In this document: positions 38,214 through 48,052 of the stretch, piece after piece | Layout: each line of letters starts with the position of its first letter | Position numbering within the stretch: the stretch's first letter is position 1 | NCBI RefSeq assembly: GCF_002086635.1 | Contig: NZ_MVHD01000006.1 | Span: 62,001 to 126,000, forward strand | DNA length: 64,000 nucleotides | Direction of reading: 5' to 3' | Source of the DNA: Mycobacterium alsense | GTDB lineage: Bacteria > Actinomycetota > Actinomycetes > Mycobacteriales > Mycobacteriaceae | Translations under genes and position numbers: made by a program | Notes under the pieces: generated by a model | The model's input: only the letters and a program-made list of their open reading frames with translations | Told to the model about the DNA's origin: nothing | Database searches by the model: none

Positions 38214-38606
38214 ATGGGAATTGTCGGCGTGGGGATCGACGTCGTCTCCATTCCAGATTTCGCCGAGCAGGTCGACCAGCCGGGAACGGTGTTCTCCGAG
38301 ACGTTTACCCCGGGTGAGCGCCGCGACGCCTCCGACAAGAGCTCGTCGGCGGCGCGCCACCTGGCCGCCCGGTGGGCCGCGAAAGAGGCCGTGATCAAGG
38401 CGTGGTCCGGGTCGCGGTTCGCCCAGCGCCCGGTGCTGCCCGAGGACATCCACCGCGACATCGAGGTGGTCACGGACATGTGGGGCCGCCCGCGGGTGCG
38501 GTTGACCGGGGAGATCGCCAAGCATCTGGCCGACGTGACGATCCACGTGTCGCTGACGCACGAAGGCGACATCGCCGCGGCGGTGGCGATACTCGAGACC
38601 CCGTGA
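38214..38606 (+). CDS. acpS: Holo-[acyl-carrier-protein] synthase
   Basis: 130 residues. The metal and CoA-binding signatures of AcpS are present: GIVGVGIDVVSIPDF with the first Asp, and WAAKEAVIKAW with the conserved Glu/Lys. It moves 4'-phosphopantetheine from CoA to the ACP-domain serine of FAS-I, so it activates the enzyme encoded immediately upstream. The ATG lies 28 bp after the fas stop, as in other mycobacteria. It corresponds to Rv2523c. Confidence 0.97.
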   Translation: MGIVGVGIDVVSIPDFAEQVDQPGTVFSETFTPGERRDASDKSSSAARHLAARWAAKEAVIKAWSGSRFAQRPVLPEDIHRDIEVVTDMWGRPRVRLTGEIAKHLADVTIHVSLTHEGDIAAAVAILETP

Positions 38607-38725
38607 CCGGTCCCGTTACCCCGCGAGCGCCCGAGTCTGCACGGCGACACGCCGGAAAGAGTGGCACTTTGCGGTCCTCGCCGGCCCGAAAGCCACCCCG
38701 GGCGCGTCGGGCTAGCCTCGAGGGC

Positions 38726-40051
38726 ATGAGCGATCTGGTCGAGCGCGTCCGCGAGGTGCTGCCGTCGGTGCGCCGCGATCTCGAGGACCTGGTGCGCATC
38801 GAGTCGGTGTGGGCCGACCCCGGTCGGCGCGACGAGGTACACCGCAGCGCGCGGGCGGTCGCGGATCTGTTGTCGCAGGCGGGTTTTGCCCACGTGGACA
38901 TCGTCAGCGAGGGCGGGGCGCCGGCTGTCATCGCCAAACATCCGGCGCCGCCGGGCGCGCCCACCGTGCTGCTCTACGCCCACCACGACGTGCAGCCCGA
39001 AGGCGACGTCACCGAGTGGGCGTCGCCGCCCTTCGAGCCCGCCGAGCGCGACGGGCGGCTCTACGGCCGGGGCAGCGCCGACGACAAGGCCGGCATCGCA
39101 ACGCATTTGGCGGCGTTCCGGGCGCACGGCGGCCGGCCCCCGGTGGGCGTGACCGTCTTCGTCGAGGGCGAGGAGGAATCCGGCTCGCCGTCGCTGGGCC
39201 GGCTGCTCGCCGCCCACCGCGACGCGCTGGCGGCCGACGTCATCGTCATCGCCGACTCGGACAACTGGAGCACCGAGGTACCGGCGCTGACGGTGTCGCT
39301 GCGCGGCCTGGCCGACTGCGTCGTCGAGGTGGCCACGCTCGACCACGGGCTGCACTCCGGCCTATGGGGCGGCGCGGTTCCCGACGCGCTGACGGTGCTG
39401 GTGCGCCTGCTGGCCACCCTGCACGACGACGACGGCAATGTCGCCGTGGCGGGCCTGCACGAAAGTACCGCGGCCGCAGTCGATTACCCCGCTGAGCGGG
39501 TGCGCGCGGAATCCGGGCTGCTCGATGGTGTGCGCGAAATCGGGACGGGCTCCGCGCCGCAACGCCTCTGGGCCAAGCCGGCGATCACCGTGATCGGCAT
39601 CGACACGACATCGATCGCGGCGTCGTCGAACACGCTGGTCCCGCGCGCCCGCGCCAAGGTCAGCATGCGGGTCGCGCCGGGCGGCGACGCCGCCGCGCAT
39701 CTGGACGCGCTCCGCACCCACCTGGAACGGCACGCGCCGTGGGGTGCGCGGGTGACGGTCACGCCCGGCGATATCGGGCAGCCGTTCGCCATCGATGCCA
39801 GCGGCCCGGTCTATGACGCCGCGCGGGCGGCCTTTCGGCAGGCCTGGGGCACCGAGCCGATCGACATGGGCATGGGCGGCTCGATCCCGTTCATCGCCGA
39901 GTTCGCGGCCGCGTTCCCGCAGGCGAAGATCCTCGTGACCGGCGTGGAGGATCCCGCCACGCAAGCCCACAGCGTCAACGAGAGCCTGCACCTCGGCGTG
40001 CTGGAACGCGCGGCGGTCGCCGAGGCGTTGCTGCTGGCGTATCTGGGTTAG
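38726..40051 (+). CDS. M20-family metallopeptidase (Rv2522c-like)
   Basis: 441 residues from the ATG at 38726, preceded by CGAGGGC. Zinc-site motifs of the M20/M28 family are clear: LLYAHHDVQPEGD (His and bridging Asp), GRGSADDKAGIATH, the catalytic FVEGEEESGS, DSDNW, and HSGLWGG of the lid domain. It is probably a dipeptidase or aminoacylase. Its stop overlaps the bcp stop by three bases. Substrate not evident. Confidence 0.92.
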   Translation: MSDLVERVREVLPSVRRDLEDLVRIESVWADPGRRDEVHRSARAVADLLSQAGFAHVDIVSEGGAPAVIAKHPAPPGAPTVLLYAHHDVQPEGDVTEWASPPFEPAERDGRLYGRGSADDKAGIATHLAAFRAHGGRPPVGVTVFVEGEEESGSPSLGRLLAAHRDALAADVIVIADSDNWSTEVPALTVSLRGLADCVVEVATLDHGLHSGLWGGAVPDALTVLVRLLATLHDDDGNVAVAGLHESTAAAVDYPAERVRAESGLLDGVREIGTGSAPQRLWAKPAITVIGIDTTSIAASSNTLVPRARAKVSMRVAPGGDAAAHLDALRTHLERHAPWGARVTVTPGDIGQPFAIDASGPVYDAARAAFRQAWGTEPIDMGMGGSIPFIAEFAAAFPQAKILVTGVEDPATQAHSVNESLHLGVLERAAVAEALLLAYLG

Positions 40052-40521
40052 ACGTCGAGGTCGCGCCGCAGCTTGGCGACGTGGCCGGTGGCCTTGACGT
40101 TGTACTGCGCGACGGCGATCTTGCCCTTCTCGTCGACCACGAACGTGGACCGAATCACGCCCGTCACGGTCTTGCCGTACATCTGCTTCTCGCCGTAGGC
40201 GCCCCAGGCGGTCAGCACCTTGCGGTCGGGATCCGAGAGCAGCGGGAACGTCAGCTTTTCGGCGTCCCGGAACCTGGCGAGCTTCTCCGGCTTGTCGGGG
40301 GAGATGCCGATGACGTCGAGGCCGGCGTCGTTGAGCTCGTGGAGGTTGTCGCGAAAGTCGCACGCCTGTTTGGTGCACCCCGGTGTCAATGCGGCCGGAT
40401 AGAAGTAGACGACGACCCGGCGGCCCTTGTAGTCGGCCAGCGACACCGTGTTGCCGTCGGCGTCGGGCAGGGTGAAGGCGGGGGCTTTGTCTCCGGGCGC
40501 CAGCCGTGGGGTTTCGGTCAC
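40048..40521 (-). CDS. bcp: Thiol peroxidase, peroxiredoxin Q/Bcp type
   Basis: 157 residues from the GTG at 40521. The thioredoxin fold carries the peroxidatic cysteine in TPGCTKQACDF, with the resolving cysteine five residues later, as in atypical 2-Cys Bcp proteins. STFVVDEKG lies near the C terminus. It reduces organic and hydrogen peroxides with thioredoxin as donor. It is divergent from the DUF3618 gene, 51 bp away, as Rv2521 is in M. tuberculosis. Confidence 0.96.
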   Translation of the reverse strand: MTETPRLAPGDKAPAFTLPDADGNTVSLADYKGRRVVVYFYPAALTPGCTKQACDFRDNLHELNDAGLDVIGISPDKPEKLARFRDAEKLTFPLLSDPDRKVLTAWGAYGEKQMYGKTVTGVIRSTFVVDEKGKIAVAQYNVKATGHVAKLRRDLDV

Positions 40522-40572
40522 TGCTCTAGGGTAGTTCCTCAGGTGCATCAGCCGGACTTGGAGGACAGAGAC

Positions 40573-40800
40573 GTGGCGGACCGGGACCCCGAGGCCATCA
40601 AGCGCGACATCGACGTGGCCCGCGACCAGCTGGCGGCAACGGTCGACTCGCTGGCCGAGCGGGCCAATCCGCGCCGCCTGGCCGACGACGTCAAGGCCCG
40701 GGTGATCGAGTTCGTGCAGAAACCCGCCGTGCTCGTGTCCCTGGCCGGGGTCGGGGCCGTCGTCGTGGTGGTCGTCATCCGCCGGGTCCGGAACCGCTAA
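40573..40800 (+). CDS. DUF3618 single-helix membrane protein (Rv2520c-like)
   Basis: 75 residues from the GTG at 40573, with GGAGGA about nine bases upstream. The N-terminal half, DPEAIKRDIDVARDQLAATVDSLAERANP, is the DUF3618 helix. A single transmembrane helix (about 50-70, rich in Val) and a basic RRVRNR end complete it. The family is often encoded near thiol peroxidases or competence-type envelope genes; its role is unknown. Confidence 0.9.
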   Translation: MADRDPEAIKRDIDVARDQLAATVDSLAERANPRRLADDVKARVIEFVQKPAVLVSLAGVGAVVVVVVIRRVRNR

Positions 40801-40808
40801 CGGCACAC

Positions 40809-42548
40809 TCAAGACATGCCGGCGCCGGCGCCGCTCTGGACGTGCACCGGAAGGTCGTCGGCCCACGGCTGGCTGGTGACCATGTCGTCGACGTCGACGT
40901 GGCCGCGTTCGAACTCGCCCGTCGCGGCGTCGACGAGCCGGTATTCCTGGGTCTGCCTGTGGATCGGCTGCGCGTCGAGGATCACGACCCGCACCTCACC
41001 CGGCTCGAACCCGCACCGGCGCTGCAGCGCTTCGACGAGGCACTCGTTGTGCATGTGGCCGTCGCCGAAGTTCCAGCCGAGCACCATGGAGCACAGCACT
41101 TCGCCCTCGCACAGGTTGTAGTCGTCCTCGTCGTAGCCCGCCAACGCGCGGTGCACCAGCGTGTAGAGCGCGCGCCCGTGGGTGTTCATGCCGCGGAACG
41201 CGAGGGCGAGGTGGAGGGGGATCAGTGTTTCCTCCCTGCTGCCGTACAGCCGCTCGAGTTGTAGGTGCTGCATCGGGCCCAGCGCACGTGAGCCGGTGCG
41301 GAACTTGTCGTCGACCGTCGGCTTGACGCACCAGACCGTGGTGTCCCAGTTGCCGGCGTAGTAGCGCATGCCGGGCAGGAAGGAAACCTTGCGCGGGAAC
41401 AGGTTTCCGATGACCACGACGGAGACCAAGACCGCGAACAGCACGACGGGCCACGGCCCGGTCAGGTCGGACAGGCTCGTGCCCGCGTGCGCGACGAACA
41501 GCGACAGCACGCCGAAAATCATGAACACGTTCCACTCGAGCGGCACCCCCATCGGGAAGGCCAGCAGGATGTTCAGGTGGAACACGATCATCACGAAGGC
41601 GGCGACGGCCGTCGGCCAGCCACCGCGGGAGAACAGCAACACCAGGGGCACCAACCCCTCCACCGCGGTCGAGAAGTGGGCGATGGCGCCCGCTAATGCG
41701 CTGGGCCGCAGGTCATCCGGAAAGCGCCTGAACATCGAACGCTTGAGCGGCCCGGAGGGGATGAACGGGTTGTTCGCGAGCATCGTCGAGATCACGAACG
41801 GGAAGTGCTTGGTGAGCTTCGAGGCCGCCGCCCCCAGCCAGATCACCACGAAGACCAGTTTGGCCCCGACGATGATGTCGGCCCCGGAGAACAGGAACGC
41901 CAACGCCAGCGGCGCGTAGACCTCACCGCGGGCGGCAAGGAAGATCACCTTGTCGCGCAGGCTGATCACGGCCAGGACGGTCAGGACCGCGATGATCTGC
42001 CGGGAGGGCAGCACCCCAATCGTGGTGCCCAGGGCGGGAACTGGGCCCGTGCCGTCGGACAACAGCGCGGTCACGAGCAATGCGAGAAGCGCCCCGTAGA
42101 GCAGCGCGTCGAACGGAGTCCTGTTGTCGCCCTTCGTCAGCGGCACCCGCTCGGGCCAAGGCGGCAGCCGGATGGTGCCGGGCCGCAGCCAATACAGGAT
42201 CGAACCCATCGGCGGAAAGTAGCGCCCGGCCAGCGGCCCGAAACAGCAACCCAGGCCGACGACTTCGAACAGCATCGTGAACAGCACGACCTTTTCGAAC
42301 ACGATCGGTTCCGACCACCACGCGCCGACGCCGGTGAAACCCCCGATGCCCGCGGTCGACCACGCGAACAGCCACCCGCCGAGGATGTACAGCGCGATCT
42401 TCACGCCGTACATCACGTGCATCACCAGCGGGGTGCCGAAGCCGTTCTCGGCGATGTGGCGCGCCATCGGCACGATCCGCTGGGCGCGCGGTTGCTTGCT
42501 CCACTCGGCCACGTCGACGACGGGCAGATTCGGCTGGATGAACCCCAT
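40809..42548 (-). CDS. DUF3556 multi-pass membrane protein
   Basis: 579 residues with about nine to ten hydrophobic helices in the first 400 (for example VMYGVKIALYILGGWLF, LLYGALLALLVTALL, FVMIVFHLNILLAFPMG), then a soluble C-terminal part with FRGMNTHGRALYTLVHRAL and NFGDGHMHNECL. The layout recalls HTTM/vitamin K-dependent carboxylase-like proteins, but no catalytic site is recognised. DUF3556 proteins are largely mycobacterial. There is no counterpart at this place in M. tuberculosis, so it belongs to the variable stretch between Rv2520c and ldtB. Confidence 0.85.
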   Translation of the reverse strand: MGFIQPNLPVVDVAEWSKQPRAQRIVPMARHIAENGFGTPLVMHVMYGVKIALYILGGWLFAWSTAGIGGFTGVGAWWSEPIVFEKVVLFTMLFEVVGLGCCFGPLAGRYFPPMGSILYWLRPGTIRLPPWPERVPLTKGDNRTPFDALLYGALLALLVTALLSDGTGPVPALGTTIGVLPSRQIIAVLTVLAVISLRDKVIFLAARGEVYAPLALAFLFSGADIIVGAKLVFVVIWLGAAASKLTKHFPFVISTMLANNPFIPSGPLKRSMFRRFPDDLRPSALAGAIAHFSTAVEGLVPLVLLFSRGGWPTAVAAFVMIVFHLNILLAFPMGVPLEWNVFMIFGVLSLFVAHAGTSLSDLTGPWPVVLFAVLVSVVVIGNLFPRKVSFLPGMRYYAGNWDTTVWCVKPTVDDKFRTGSRALGPMQHLQLERLYGSREETLIPLHLALAFRGMNTHGRALYTLVHRALAGYDEDDYNLCEGEVLCSMVLGWNFGDGHMHNECLVEALQRRCGFEPGEVRVVILDAQPIHRQTQEYRLVDAATGEFERGHVDVDDMVTSQPWADDLPVHVQSGAGAGMS

Positions 42549-42736
42549 GGCAGCTCCTTCGCGATGCAGCTCGTTTCAGGGGGCGCTTCACCAATTGCTG
42601 TGGAAAGAACCTACAGCCAACGACCGCGGGGCGCGTATGGATGAGGAACCGGAGTCCCCAGTGTCAGTTCCGGATGCGGATTTTCGCGCGCTGGGGCTGT
42701 GACGGAATTCATCGAATTCGAAGCGACCGCGCTCAC

Positions 42737-42913
42737 CTAGCTCACGGGCGTGAACGGCCCTCGCCCGACGACCTTGGGTCGCTTGGACTCGACCCATCGA
42801 GTTGTGACCGGGTTGAACCACTCCCACGCGCCCCGCCAGCGCCACCGCACACCCTCGTGGTCGACCCATTGGCGCCCGCGTTGTGGGTCGCCGAGCACAT
42901 CAACCTGGGTCAC
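42737..42913 (-). CDS. Small tryptophan-rich protein, 58 residues, unknown
   Basis: The frame from GTG 42913 encodes 58 residues with six tryptophans at positions 16, 24, 26, 30, 32 and 40, in segments GRQWVDHEGVRWRWRG and AWEWFNPVTTRWVES. The spacing suggests a small beta-sheet (WW- or SH3-like). TACGAT lies 8 bases before the GTG, the distance expected for a leaderless mycobacterial transcript; no Shine-Dalgarno is seen. Overlapping frames on both strands look like noise. It lies alone between DUF3556 and tRNA-Lys. I do not recognise the family; composition and promoter spacing make it more likely real than not. Confidence 0.6.
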   Translation of the reverse strand: MTQVDVLGDPQRGRQWVDHEGVRWRWRGAWEWFNPVTTRWVESKRPKVVGRGPFTPVS

Positions 42914-43145
42914 ACTTCGAGATCGTAGCGGATTATTTGCATAGGAAACTATTGCATTAACACTTTATTAGAAACGAGATCGCCATCCTGGCGCCGGCAC
43001 GGATCCCACAAGGATGACGGACGAGGGCGTGCGCGCGCCTTGACGAGGGCGGGGCCTTGCAGGGTCCACGGTCGAATGCCGCGCGGGCAGCCACCAAACG
43101 CGGTTCGGTGACGCGTGCTGGTCGAGTTGCGATGATGCTCTGAAG

Positions 43146-43218
<73 letters not shown>

Positions 43219-43307
43219 GTCGGTCCAAGACCGCGTTTGCGACAATAACAGGCGCCCTGTCGCTGAGCGAAATCCCGGACCTTTTCCAGGATACCGAGCC
43301 CGGCCGA

Positions 43308-44546
43308 TCAAAACAGGGTGCCGCAGTAGGGCGCCCGCTCGGTGCCGAACGCGGCGTCGAGCTCCCGCAGCGCACCGTGGCGCAGCTCGGCGATGCGGCC
43401 GGCCCGGGCAAGTTGGGAGGCCCGGTGGGCACCCATGTAGATCGTCCCCAACTCCGACAGGCCGAGCTCGACGACCGCCGGCCCGTCGTGCGGTGTGCAC
43501 TTCCCGGCGCCGTCGCGCGCCTGAAGCAGGAACGTTCCCCCCGCCAGGTTGAGCGGGTCCGTCACTTCCAGCACCACGTCGACGTCGGCCGAGTAGGTGC
43601 GGGCTCCGAGCACCTCGGGCACGTCGTTGATCCGCACCCACAAAAAGTCGCTGCGGCCGGTGGTCCGCGCTGCGCGCTGGTCGCGCAGTTTGAGGGGAAG
43701 CGGATCGTCGACGGGCAGGTCGATCTCGACGTCGTCGAACATCTCCAACACCAGCAACGTCTCGAGCAGTTCGGTGTGCGCTTCGTCGGTGATGGGGCAG
43801 AAGTCCTCGACCACCACGTGGCCGAACGGCGGCCGAAACGCGTGCTTGGCCTCGCCGACGACGCGATAGGTCAGAAAGCCGTCGGGATGAATCGTGTAGT
43901 TCAGCGCGGAGCCGTTGCCGCGCTGCGTCGGCCTGTCTTCCAAAAAGTCGGCCCACCACGCGCTGTCCCGCTCGACGGCCCCAGGCGTTGTGGCGCACCA
44001 TCTTTCGTACAGTTCGGGTAGGACGTGCCGGGCCTCTGCGGCGTTGACCTCGCGCGCACGATTGGCATCCGGCGCGTCGCGCAGCTTCGCGAAGCGGCGG
44101 TCGATGCAGTATGAGTGCATGTAGCTGGCCACCCCGGCACCGAAACCGTCGTACATCGCGGTCTGGGTCGGAACGCCACAAACGATCGGGTAGCCGCGGT
44201 CCAGCAGGATGCCCAACCCCTGGGCGGACAGCTGCGCCCAGATCCCGGAACCCTGATGCGTCGACGCGACCGTGATCATCGTCAGCCACGCGGCGCGCAG
44301 GCTGGTGCCACCGGGAACGGTGAGCCGCGCGCGGTAGATGATCGACGTCCCCACCAGATTCGGGCGCTGCCCGTCGGAGACGTCCTCGGCGATCAGGATG
44401 TCTTCGAGTTCGACCCGGCGCTTCCATGCCTCGACGTCCCGCGCGTCCACCGGATCCCCGAAGGCGCGAGCCTGGTTCTCATAGACCGCCTGCCAGTCAT
44501 CTTCGGTTGGATGTCTGATCCTGAGGGCGTCGTCCGTCGTCGTCAT
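43308..44546 (-). CDS. Eis-family GNAT N-acetyltransferase
   Basis: 412 residues, the usual Eis length. A GNAT acetyl-CoA loop is seen in ITVASTHQGSGIWAQL (Q-x-x-G-x-G type), with the expected tyrosine in TAMYDGFG. The second GNAT-like and SCP2-like domains follow. The chain ends in YCGTLF, keeping the C-terminal phenylalanine whose carboxylate acts as base in Eis. M. tuberculosis Eis acetylates aminoglycosides and host DUSP16, but this copy is in another genomic place and only the family is assigned. It is divergent from the mmpL gene. Confidence 0.9.
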   Translation of the reverse strand: MTTTDDALRIRHPTEDDWQAVYENQARAFGDPVDARDVEAWKRRVELEDILIAEDVSDGQRPNLVGTSIIYRARLTVPGGTSLRAAWLTMITVASTHQGSGIWAQLSAQGLGILLDRGYPIVCGVPTQTAMYDGFGAGVASYMHSYCIDRRFAKLRDAPDANRAREVNAAEARHVLPELYERWCATTPGAVERDSAWWADFLEDRPTQRGNGSALNYTIHPDGFLTYRVVGEAKHAFRPPFGHVVVEDFCPITDEAHTELLETLLVLEMFDDVEIDLPVDDPLPLKLRDQRAARTTGRSDFLWVRINDVPEVLGARTYSADVDVVLEVTDPLNLAGGTFLLQARDGAGKCTPHDGPAVVELGLSELGTIYMGAHRASQLARAGRIAELRHGALRELDAAFGTERAPYCGTLF

Positions 44547-44674
44547 CGCTCATCCAATCCGCGGCTGGCCCAGCCAAACCGGCGCTCTGCACACCGATAC
44601 CCGACTGTCAGAACGCCAAACCTCGCCACCGGCGGGTGGGTCAGGCGAGCGAGTTTGGGGTATAGCGATACGCC

Positions 44675-47035
44675 ATGCTGCCCGCATTCACCCGGCTTGC
44701 GATCGCCGCGCCGCGACGCATCATCGCGGTCGCGGTGTTGGCCCTGCTGGGGGCGGCGATCTTCGGCATTCCGGTGGTCAACGGCCTGTCGGGCGGCGGC
44801 TTCCAAGACCCCACCTCGGAGTCCGCGCGGGCGACCGAACTCCTGCGCGACCGGTTCGACCAAACCGATCAGCACATGATGATCGCGGTGACGGCGCCGG
44901 CCGGCGCCCGCGGCGCCGAGGCCCGCGGCGTGGCCACCGACATCGTCGAGCACCTGAACCGGTCGCCGTGGGTCCTGAACGTGTCTTCGGCGTGGACGTC
45001 ACCGCCGCAGGTCGCCGCGCAGCTGGTCAGCAAGGACGGCAGGTCCGGATTGATCGTGGCCGGCCTGAAGGGCGGCGAGAACGACGCGCAGAAGTATGCC
45101 AGCGCCCTGACCAGCGAATTGGTGCACGACCGCGACGGCGTCACCCTGCGGGCCGGCGGCATGGCCGTGGCGTACGCGCAGATCAACGAGCAGAACGCGC
45201 GGGACCTGGTGTTGATGGAGTCGATCGCGATCCCGCTGAGCTTCGCGGTGCTGGTCTGGGTGCTCGGCGGGGTGGTGGCGGCCGCGCTGCCGATCGCGTT
45301 GGGCGGGCTGACCATTGCCCTGACGATGTCGGTGTTGCGGCTGATCAGCTTCGCGACCGACGTCTCGACCTACGCCCTGGACCTGAGCATCGCGATGGGC
45401 CTGGCGCTGGCGATCGACTACAACCTGCTGATCATCAGCCGCTACCGCGAGGAGCTGGCGCGGTGTGCCGGTCGGGACGTGGCGCTGTTGCGGACCATGG
45501 CGACCGCCGGTCGGACCGTGCTGTTCTCCGCCACCACCGTCGGGCTGTCGATGGCGGTGATGGCGGTCTTCCCGATGTACTTCCTGAAGTCGTCCGCCTA
45601 CACCATCGTCGCTACCGCGGCCATCGTCGCGATCGCGTCCATCGTGGTGACACCGGCGGCGCTCGCGCTGCTGGGCCCCCGGCTCGACGCGCTGGACGTG
45701 CGCCGGTGGCTGGCGCGCCGGACACCCCCGCGGGCGAAGTCGTGGCGCGACCACGCGCACAAGCCGGTCTATTCGTTGTTCTGGTATCGATCGACCAAAT
45801 TCGTGCTGCGTCACGCCGCGCCGCTCGGGCTGAGCGTCGTCGCGCTGATGCTGCTGCTGGGCGCCCCGTTCCTCGGGGTGAAGTGGGGTTTTCCGGACGA
45901 GCGGGTGCTGCCTCGTTCGGCGTCGGCGCGCCAGGTCGCCGACATGTTGGACAACGATTTCGGCAACGGGCTGGGGACCTCGGTGTCGGTGGTCGTCCCC
46001 GACGCGCACGGTGTGACGCCCGCCGACCTGGAGCGCTACGCGGCCGACCTGTCGCGCGTGCCCGACGTGTCGGCGGTCACCGCCCCGACCGCGACGTTCG
46101 CCGGCGGACGCCCGGTGGGACCGCCGGCGGCGGCGACCGGCATCGCCGGAGGCAGCGCGTTCCTCACCGTGGCCACCACCGCGCCCCTGTACTCGCAGGC
46201 CTCCAACACCCAGCTCGACCGATTGCATCAGGTCGCCGGGCCGGCGGGGCGGTCGGTGGAGCTGACCGGGCTGGCGCAGATCAACCGCGACAGCGTGGAC
46301 GCGATCAGCAGGGGGCTGCCCACCACGCTGGCCCTGATCGCCGTCATCACCTTCGCGCTGCTGTTCTTGCTCACCGGCAGCGTGGTGATACCGCTGCAGG
46401 CATTGGTGTGCAACGTGTTGTCACTGACCGCGGCGTTCGGCGCGATGGTGTGGATCTTCCAGGACGGCCACCTCGGCGCGCTGGGCACCACCCCCAACGG
46501 GACGCTGAACGCCAACATCCCGGTGTTGTTGTTCTGCATCGCTTTTGGGTTGGCCATGGATTACGAGGTGTTCCTGGTCTCGCGGATCCACGAGTACTGG
46601 CGGGCCTCGTTGGCCTCGCGCGAGGCGCGACCCGGCGCGGTGGAGGCTCACGCCGCCACCGACGAGAGCACGGCGTTGGGCATCGCCGGCATCGGCCGGG
46701 TGGTCACCACCGCCGCGGTGGTGATGTCGATTTCGTTCGCCGCCCTGATCCCCGCGCACGTGTCGTTCATGCGCATGCTCGGCCTCGGCCTGACGCTGGC
46801 GGTGCTGGCCGACGCCACCCTGGTGCGAATGGTGCTGGTGCCGGCCTTCATTCACCTGCTCGGCCGGTGGAGCTGGTGGGCGCCGAAACCACTGGCCCGG
46901 CTGCATGAACGGTTGGCGATGGGTGAGGGCGGCGCCGACGAGGTGGGGCGGCGGCGCTGGGCCGCCGACGCGCCCAGCCGTCGGGGCCCGCTGATCAAGA
47001 GGTGGCCCACCGGGGCCGTGACGGGCCGTGGCTAG
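44675..47035 (+). CDS. MmpL/RND-family transporter
   Basis: 786 residues with the RND layout: one N-terminal helix, a large periplasmic loop (GFQDPTSESARATELL), a bundle of about five helices, a second loop after about 390, and a second bundle. The proton-relay positions are kept in MGLALAIDYNLLIISRYREE and FGLAMDYEVFLVSRIHEYW. MmpL proteins export lipids or siderophores across the inner membrane. At 786 residues it is shorter than MmpL3 and has no cytosolic tail. No MmpS gene is adjacent. A DMT permease gene overlaps its end by eight bases. Substrate unknown. Confidence 0.92.
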   Translation: MLPAFTRLAIAAPRRIIAVAVLALLGAAIFGIPVVNGLSGGGFQDPTSESARATELLRDRFDQTDQHMMIAVTAPAGARGAEARGVATDIVEHLNRSPWVLNVSSAWTSPPQVAAQLVSKDGRSGLIVAGLKGGENDAQKYASALTSELVHDRDGVTLRAGGMAVAYAQINEQNARDLVLMESIAIPLSFAVLVWVLGGVVAAALPIALGGLTIALTMSVLRLISFATDVSTYALDLSIAMGLALAIDYNLLIISRYREELARCAGRDVALLRTMATAGRTVLFSATTVGLSMAVMAVFPMYFLKSSAYTIVATAAIVAIASIVVTPAALALLGPRLDALDVRRWLARRTPPRAKSWRDHAHKPVYSLFWYRSTKFVLRHAAPLGLSVVALMLLLGAPFLGVKWGFPDERVLPRSASARQVADMLDNDFGNGLGTSVSVVVPDAHGVTPADLERYAADLSRVPDVSAVTAPTATFAGGRPVGPPAAATGIAGGSAFLTVATTAPLYSQASNTQLDRLHQVAGPAGRSVELTGLAQINRDSVDAISRGLPTTLALIAVITFALLFLLTGSVVIPLQALVCNVLSLTAAFGAMVWIFQDGHLGALGTTPNGTLNANIPVLLFCIAFGLAMDYEVFLVSRIHEYWRASLASREARPGAVEAHAATDESTALGIAGIGRVVTTAAVVMSISFAALIPAHVSFMRMLGLGLTLAVLADATLVRMVLVPAFIHLLGRWSWWAPKPLARLHERLAMGEGGADEVGRRRWAADAPSRRGPLIKRWPTGAVTGRG

Positions 47036-47930
47036 CGCGCAGATCGCCGCCCTGCTCGCATTGGCTTCCGCGCTGTGCATCGCGATCGGCGACGTGCTGC
47101 AGCAACGAGCGGCCCACTGCATCGCCGACAGGTCGGCCGGCAACGTCGAGCTGTTCGCCAACCTGCTGCGCAGCCAGCGCTGGTGGTGGGGCGCGCTGCT
47201 GCTCGCGGCGAGCATTGCGTTGCAGGCGGCCGCGCTGAGCCGCGGTTCGGTGCTGCTGGTGCAGGCGCTGCTCATGCTGTCGCTGCTGTTCGCGTTGCCG
47301 GTAAATGCCAGGCTGTCGAAGCGCGCGGTGAGCGCAGACGAGTGGTTCTGGGCCGGCCTGCTCACCGCCTCGGTGATCGTGATCGTCGTCGTCGGCGATC
47401 CGCAGGCCGGCCGTTCCAGCGCATCGCTGGGCACTTGGGCGGCGGTGGCCGCGGTGTTGGGGCCGCTGTTCGTCGCATGCGTTGTGGCGGCCCGGATTTG
47501 GGGCGGCCCCGTGGCCGCGTTGCTCTTGGCGTTGGTGTCGGGTTCGCTGTGGGGCGTCTTCGCGGTGCTGACCAAGGAGGTCGTCGCCCGGCTCGGCGAC
47601 GGCGCATTGGCGGTGGCCGGGACACCCGAGCTGTATGCGTGGCTTTTGGCCGCCGCCGGGGGTTTCGCGTTCAGCCAGTTGGCTTTCCGGGCCGGGCCGC
47701 TGACGGCGTCGATGCCGGCCCTGCAGATGTCGCAGCCGGTGGTGGCGGCGGCGCTGGGCGTCGTCGTGCTCGACGAGACCCTCGACACGGGCCGTGCCGA
47801 GGTCGTCGCCCTGGCGGTGGCGGCGCTGGTGATGGCGGCGGCGATCGTGAAACTCGCGCGCGTCGAGGCCGTCGCCACCCGCCGCAGGGTCGACGCGAAG
47901 CGCCACGGGCCGGTGAGTCAGTCGGCGTAA
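47028..47930 (+). CDS. DMT-superfamily (EamA-like) membrane permease
   Basis: 300 residues with nine to ten hydrophobic helices, including [37 protein letters not shown] and [20 protein letters not shown]. The internally repeated pattern and the conserved [18 protein letters not shown] near the C terminus are typical of DMT transporters. The GTG start lies within the end of the mmpL gene (8-bp overlap), so the two are translationally coupled and may act on related compounds. Direction and substrate unknown. Confidence 0.88.
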   Translation: MASAQIAALLALASALCIAIGDVLQQRAAHCIADRSAGNVELFANLLRSQRWWWGALLLAASIALQAAALSRGSVLLVQALLMLSLLFALPVNARLSKRAVSADEWFWAGLLTASVIVIVVVGDPQAGRSSASLGTWAAVAAVLGPLFVACVVAARIWGGPVAALLLALVSGSLWGVFAVLTKEVVARLGDGALAVAGTPELYAWLLAAAGGFAFSQLAFRAGPLTASMPALQMSQPVVAAALGVVVLDETLDTGRAEVVALAVAALVMAAAIVKLARVEAVATRRRVDAKRHGPVSQSA

Positions 47931-48052
47931 ATCACGCCTTGGCCTCGTCGGCCCGTCTGCCCATTGTGGGGGGACAAAACCCATTACAATGCTTCCACTG
48001 TTTCTGGTCAGCGGTGACCAACCCAAGCGGATCGAATCGGAAGGCCTGCTCG

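Noticed and set aside
28907..39355. Very long open frames antisense to fas and its neighbours (for example 28907-32644 and 36059-39355, minus strand)
   Set aside because: They mirror real codons of high third-position GC, have Arg/Gly/His-rich unlikely compositions and no recognisable domains, while the plus-strand frame is a complete FAS-I.
42588..42944. Several overlapping short frames around the Trp-rich ORF
   Set aside because: They are shifted readings of the same segment with Arg/His/Pro-rich products; only the 42737-42913 frame gives a coherent peptide and a promoter at leaderless distance.
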